Part shown: positions 62,301-64,000 of the stretch, piece after piece | Layout: every line of letters starts with the position of its first letter | Numbering within the stretch: position 1 is the stretch's first letter | Source: Amyloporia xantha | Taxonomy: Eukaryota; Basidiomycota; Agaricomycetes; Polyporales; Adustoporiaceae | Direction: 5' to 3' | DNA: 64,000 nt | NCBI GenBank assembly: GCA_036971615.1 | Contig: JAYKKR010000008.1 | Location: forward strand, 1,488,001-1,552,000 | The notes under the pieces: model-generated | Databases searched by the model: none | The model's input: the letters and a program-made list of their open reading frames with translations, nothing else | What the model was told of the DNA's origin: nothing | Position numbers and translations under genes: made by a program

Positions 62301-64000
62301 AAGAACTCTTGTCGATAAAGTGATCCGATGCACATGTGTCAGGTCACTTATATCCTTCCTGATTTACCTGAACTGCGCGTACCGTCTTCGTTAGTATCGC
62401 CTAGTCGTCGTGCAAAAACATCAGTATACTTGCCACTCACGGTCTTATAATCTACCGATAAGTCTCTTGCGAAACCGAATTAAACAGCTGCATGAATACA
62501 ACTCACCATCATGTTGGACTGTACAGTGAATTATGCCTTAGATCGGCCATGGCTACCCCGCTGTTTGAATAAATCTTTTATTAATATCCATGCGATCAAT
62601 ATTTCAGTAGTAACACATGGTATTGCCAGTGACACGAATGCATATATTTGATCCATGCATTCTCGGATGATAGTGGTGGTGTCCGAGTTCTCCGCTTGCC
62701 AAATGTTTGTCAACAGTCAAGAGGAGAGTGAGAATAAATCATATGTGCACCTTCGAGCAGTGAAAACTGTCGTCATAAGCTAAGACCAGTGTCATACCGA
62801 GGTGGCTTGAATCTTTCCGACTTTCGCTCATCTGAACGGCCCTAGATACGCAATGGTCGGTTGTGATCCGTAGGAATTGTCAAAATTTCGCTGATGGTGG
62901 CATACGCTCTTCGGAGCTTTGAGACTGGGAGTACACGCTCGCTTTTGTAAGCATCACAAATTGTAAGGTATCAGCGGCGTGAGGGCATGATGGATTGTCA
63001 ACGACTTACATTTACAGTAAATGACGTCATGGAACCTGTGTTGCGAAACATGTTATTGAAAATGTGAAGATGAGCTTCAAGACAAACTCAAACACAGCAG
63101 TTTAAATACTAGTGCGTTGATACTGTTAGCCAAGATGTCATCAAAAGAGCGTGGTCGAAAGAGGTTGTGCAACGTCGACCGGTAAATAGTGGAAAAGTGT
63201 CAGGGCGTCCCTCCAAGGAAATGAATGCGTTCAGTGAATTACGAACCGACAACGCCCTATGGTCTGCACCGACTTCAGATAGTTCGAGGACAGATTTTCT
63301 GGCAAGAAGAGGTGAATAGAGCCTGAGTAAGGACAGCAGATGCTTACAATAGTCTTCAGAGATGTCGCAAAATGATCATGGTGGCCCGAACATCGAAAGT
63401 TCTCTCGCATACTCTCTGATATCGGAAAAACGAAGGAGAGAAACAGGATTAGGACTCGACTGATGAAAATGCAATTTTGTCTTGTGAGGGGAGGAACAAT
63501 TTGAGTTTCTCTGACGTTGACTTCTGAGCTATCAGTGCTATACCTCGTCCATTTTATCGCCGACAGCGGCAGTACTCACATGTCCGACCTCTCTTCGCGT
63601 CGTCTTTAACGAATCTGGATTGATTCCCTTCATATTGCTATAATCGTTTACGCAGGGAAATTGTCGGCCTTATATGAAGTGTCGTGTTCTAGCAACTTCG
63701 CCATCCGACCAGGATCTCTGTAGTCAGGCTGTTGGGCTAAGCTTTGAAGATGAATAGAATTCGATGTCAAATTCAGTGCGGCAGTGCGTCAGGAGGTATA
63801 TCAAAACCACACCACGAGAGGCCAGGGGCATCAGTGAGTGGGACATGCTTGGGACGAACATTCTCTCTAAGATCATACTGTGGTTGTACCAGGTAGCTCA
63901 CGACAGATATAAGTTACACGTAAAGTATAGCATCGATTTTCTAAAACAGAACGACGTACAAAAACCCTGAGCGGCATAAAGACAAAACGATCACCGTGCC
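59313..64000. other. No gene assigned
   Basis: Short frames on both strands. Minus-strand frames near 61534-62145 and 62531-62713 contain hydrophobic pieces (FVSLAIPCVTTEILIAWILI) that could come from a decayed membrane-protein gene, but I cannot join them or name a family. Confidence 0.3.

Overview
This window looks like a gene-poor, rearranged stretch of nuclear chromosome from a mushroom-forming basidiomycete (Agaricomycetes). The reasons are genes split by many 45-75 base introns, a KDZ transposase with its cysteine clusters, secreted sedolisin proteases in tandem, an F-box protein of basidiomycete type, and a fungal type I fatty-acid-synthase alpha subunit. I saw no rRNA, tRNA, CRISPR or bacterial operon features. 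Calls come from reading translations by eye, without database searches.

Most recognisable genes are broken. From left to right: a 29-codon casein kinase I (CK1) stub cut off by a 2.9 kb repeat arm that carries a dead CK1 gene (1.5-4.6 kb); an apparently intact KDM3-type JmjC demethylase with a C-terminal C2H2 finger (4.8-7.4 kb, minus); a decayed FAS2 (8.9-12.1 kb, minus); a decayed AreA-type GATA factor (12.2-14.7 kb, minus); unidentified serine-rich remnants; a 178-base tandem duplication; a partial third copy of the CK1 3' flank (20.7-21.3 kb); a nearly intact KDZ transposase (23.1-26.7 kb, minus); an old repeat copy carrying two nested TIR elements (29.6-31.4 kb); a gene block of 5'-truncated ATR/Mec1 kinase, dead YAF9 and apparently intact COX7 (31.5-34.9 kb); a second hAT-like MITE (35.5-36.0 kb); and the inverted second arm (36.5-39.7 kb). 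To the right lie an F-box gene (39.9-41.2 kb, minus), three sedolisin genes or fragments (44.2-51.1 kb) and a dead monoacylglycerol lipase (57.7-59.3 kb). The rest shows no recognisable gene.

The dominant structure is a pair of near-identical inverted arms (1612-4552 and 36730-39667) around about 32 kb. Both arms share the same inactivating mutations in CK1, so the duplication is younger than the gene's death. Nonsense mutations across the window are all transitions of the CAG/CAA/TGG-to-stop type. The genes do not form one pathway. The window reads as an accessory compartment where copies of housekeeping genes (CK1, FAS2, ATR, YAF9, COX7, MGL) sit among transposons. The JmjC gene, COX7, the F-box gene and most of the KDZ transposase look open.
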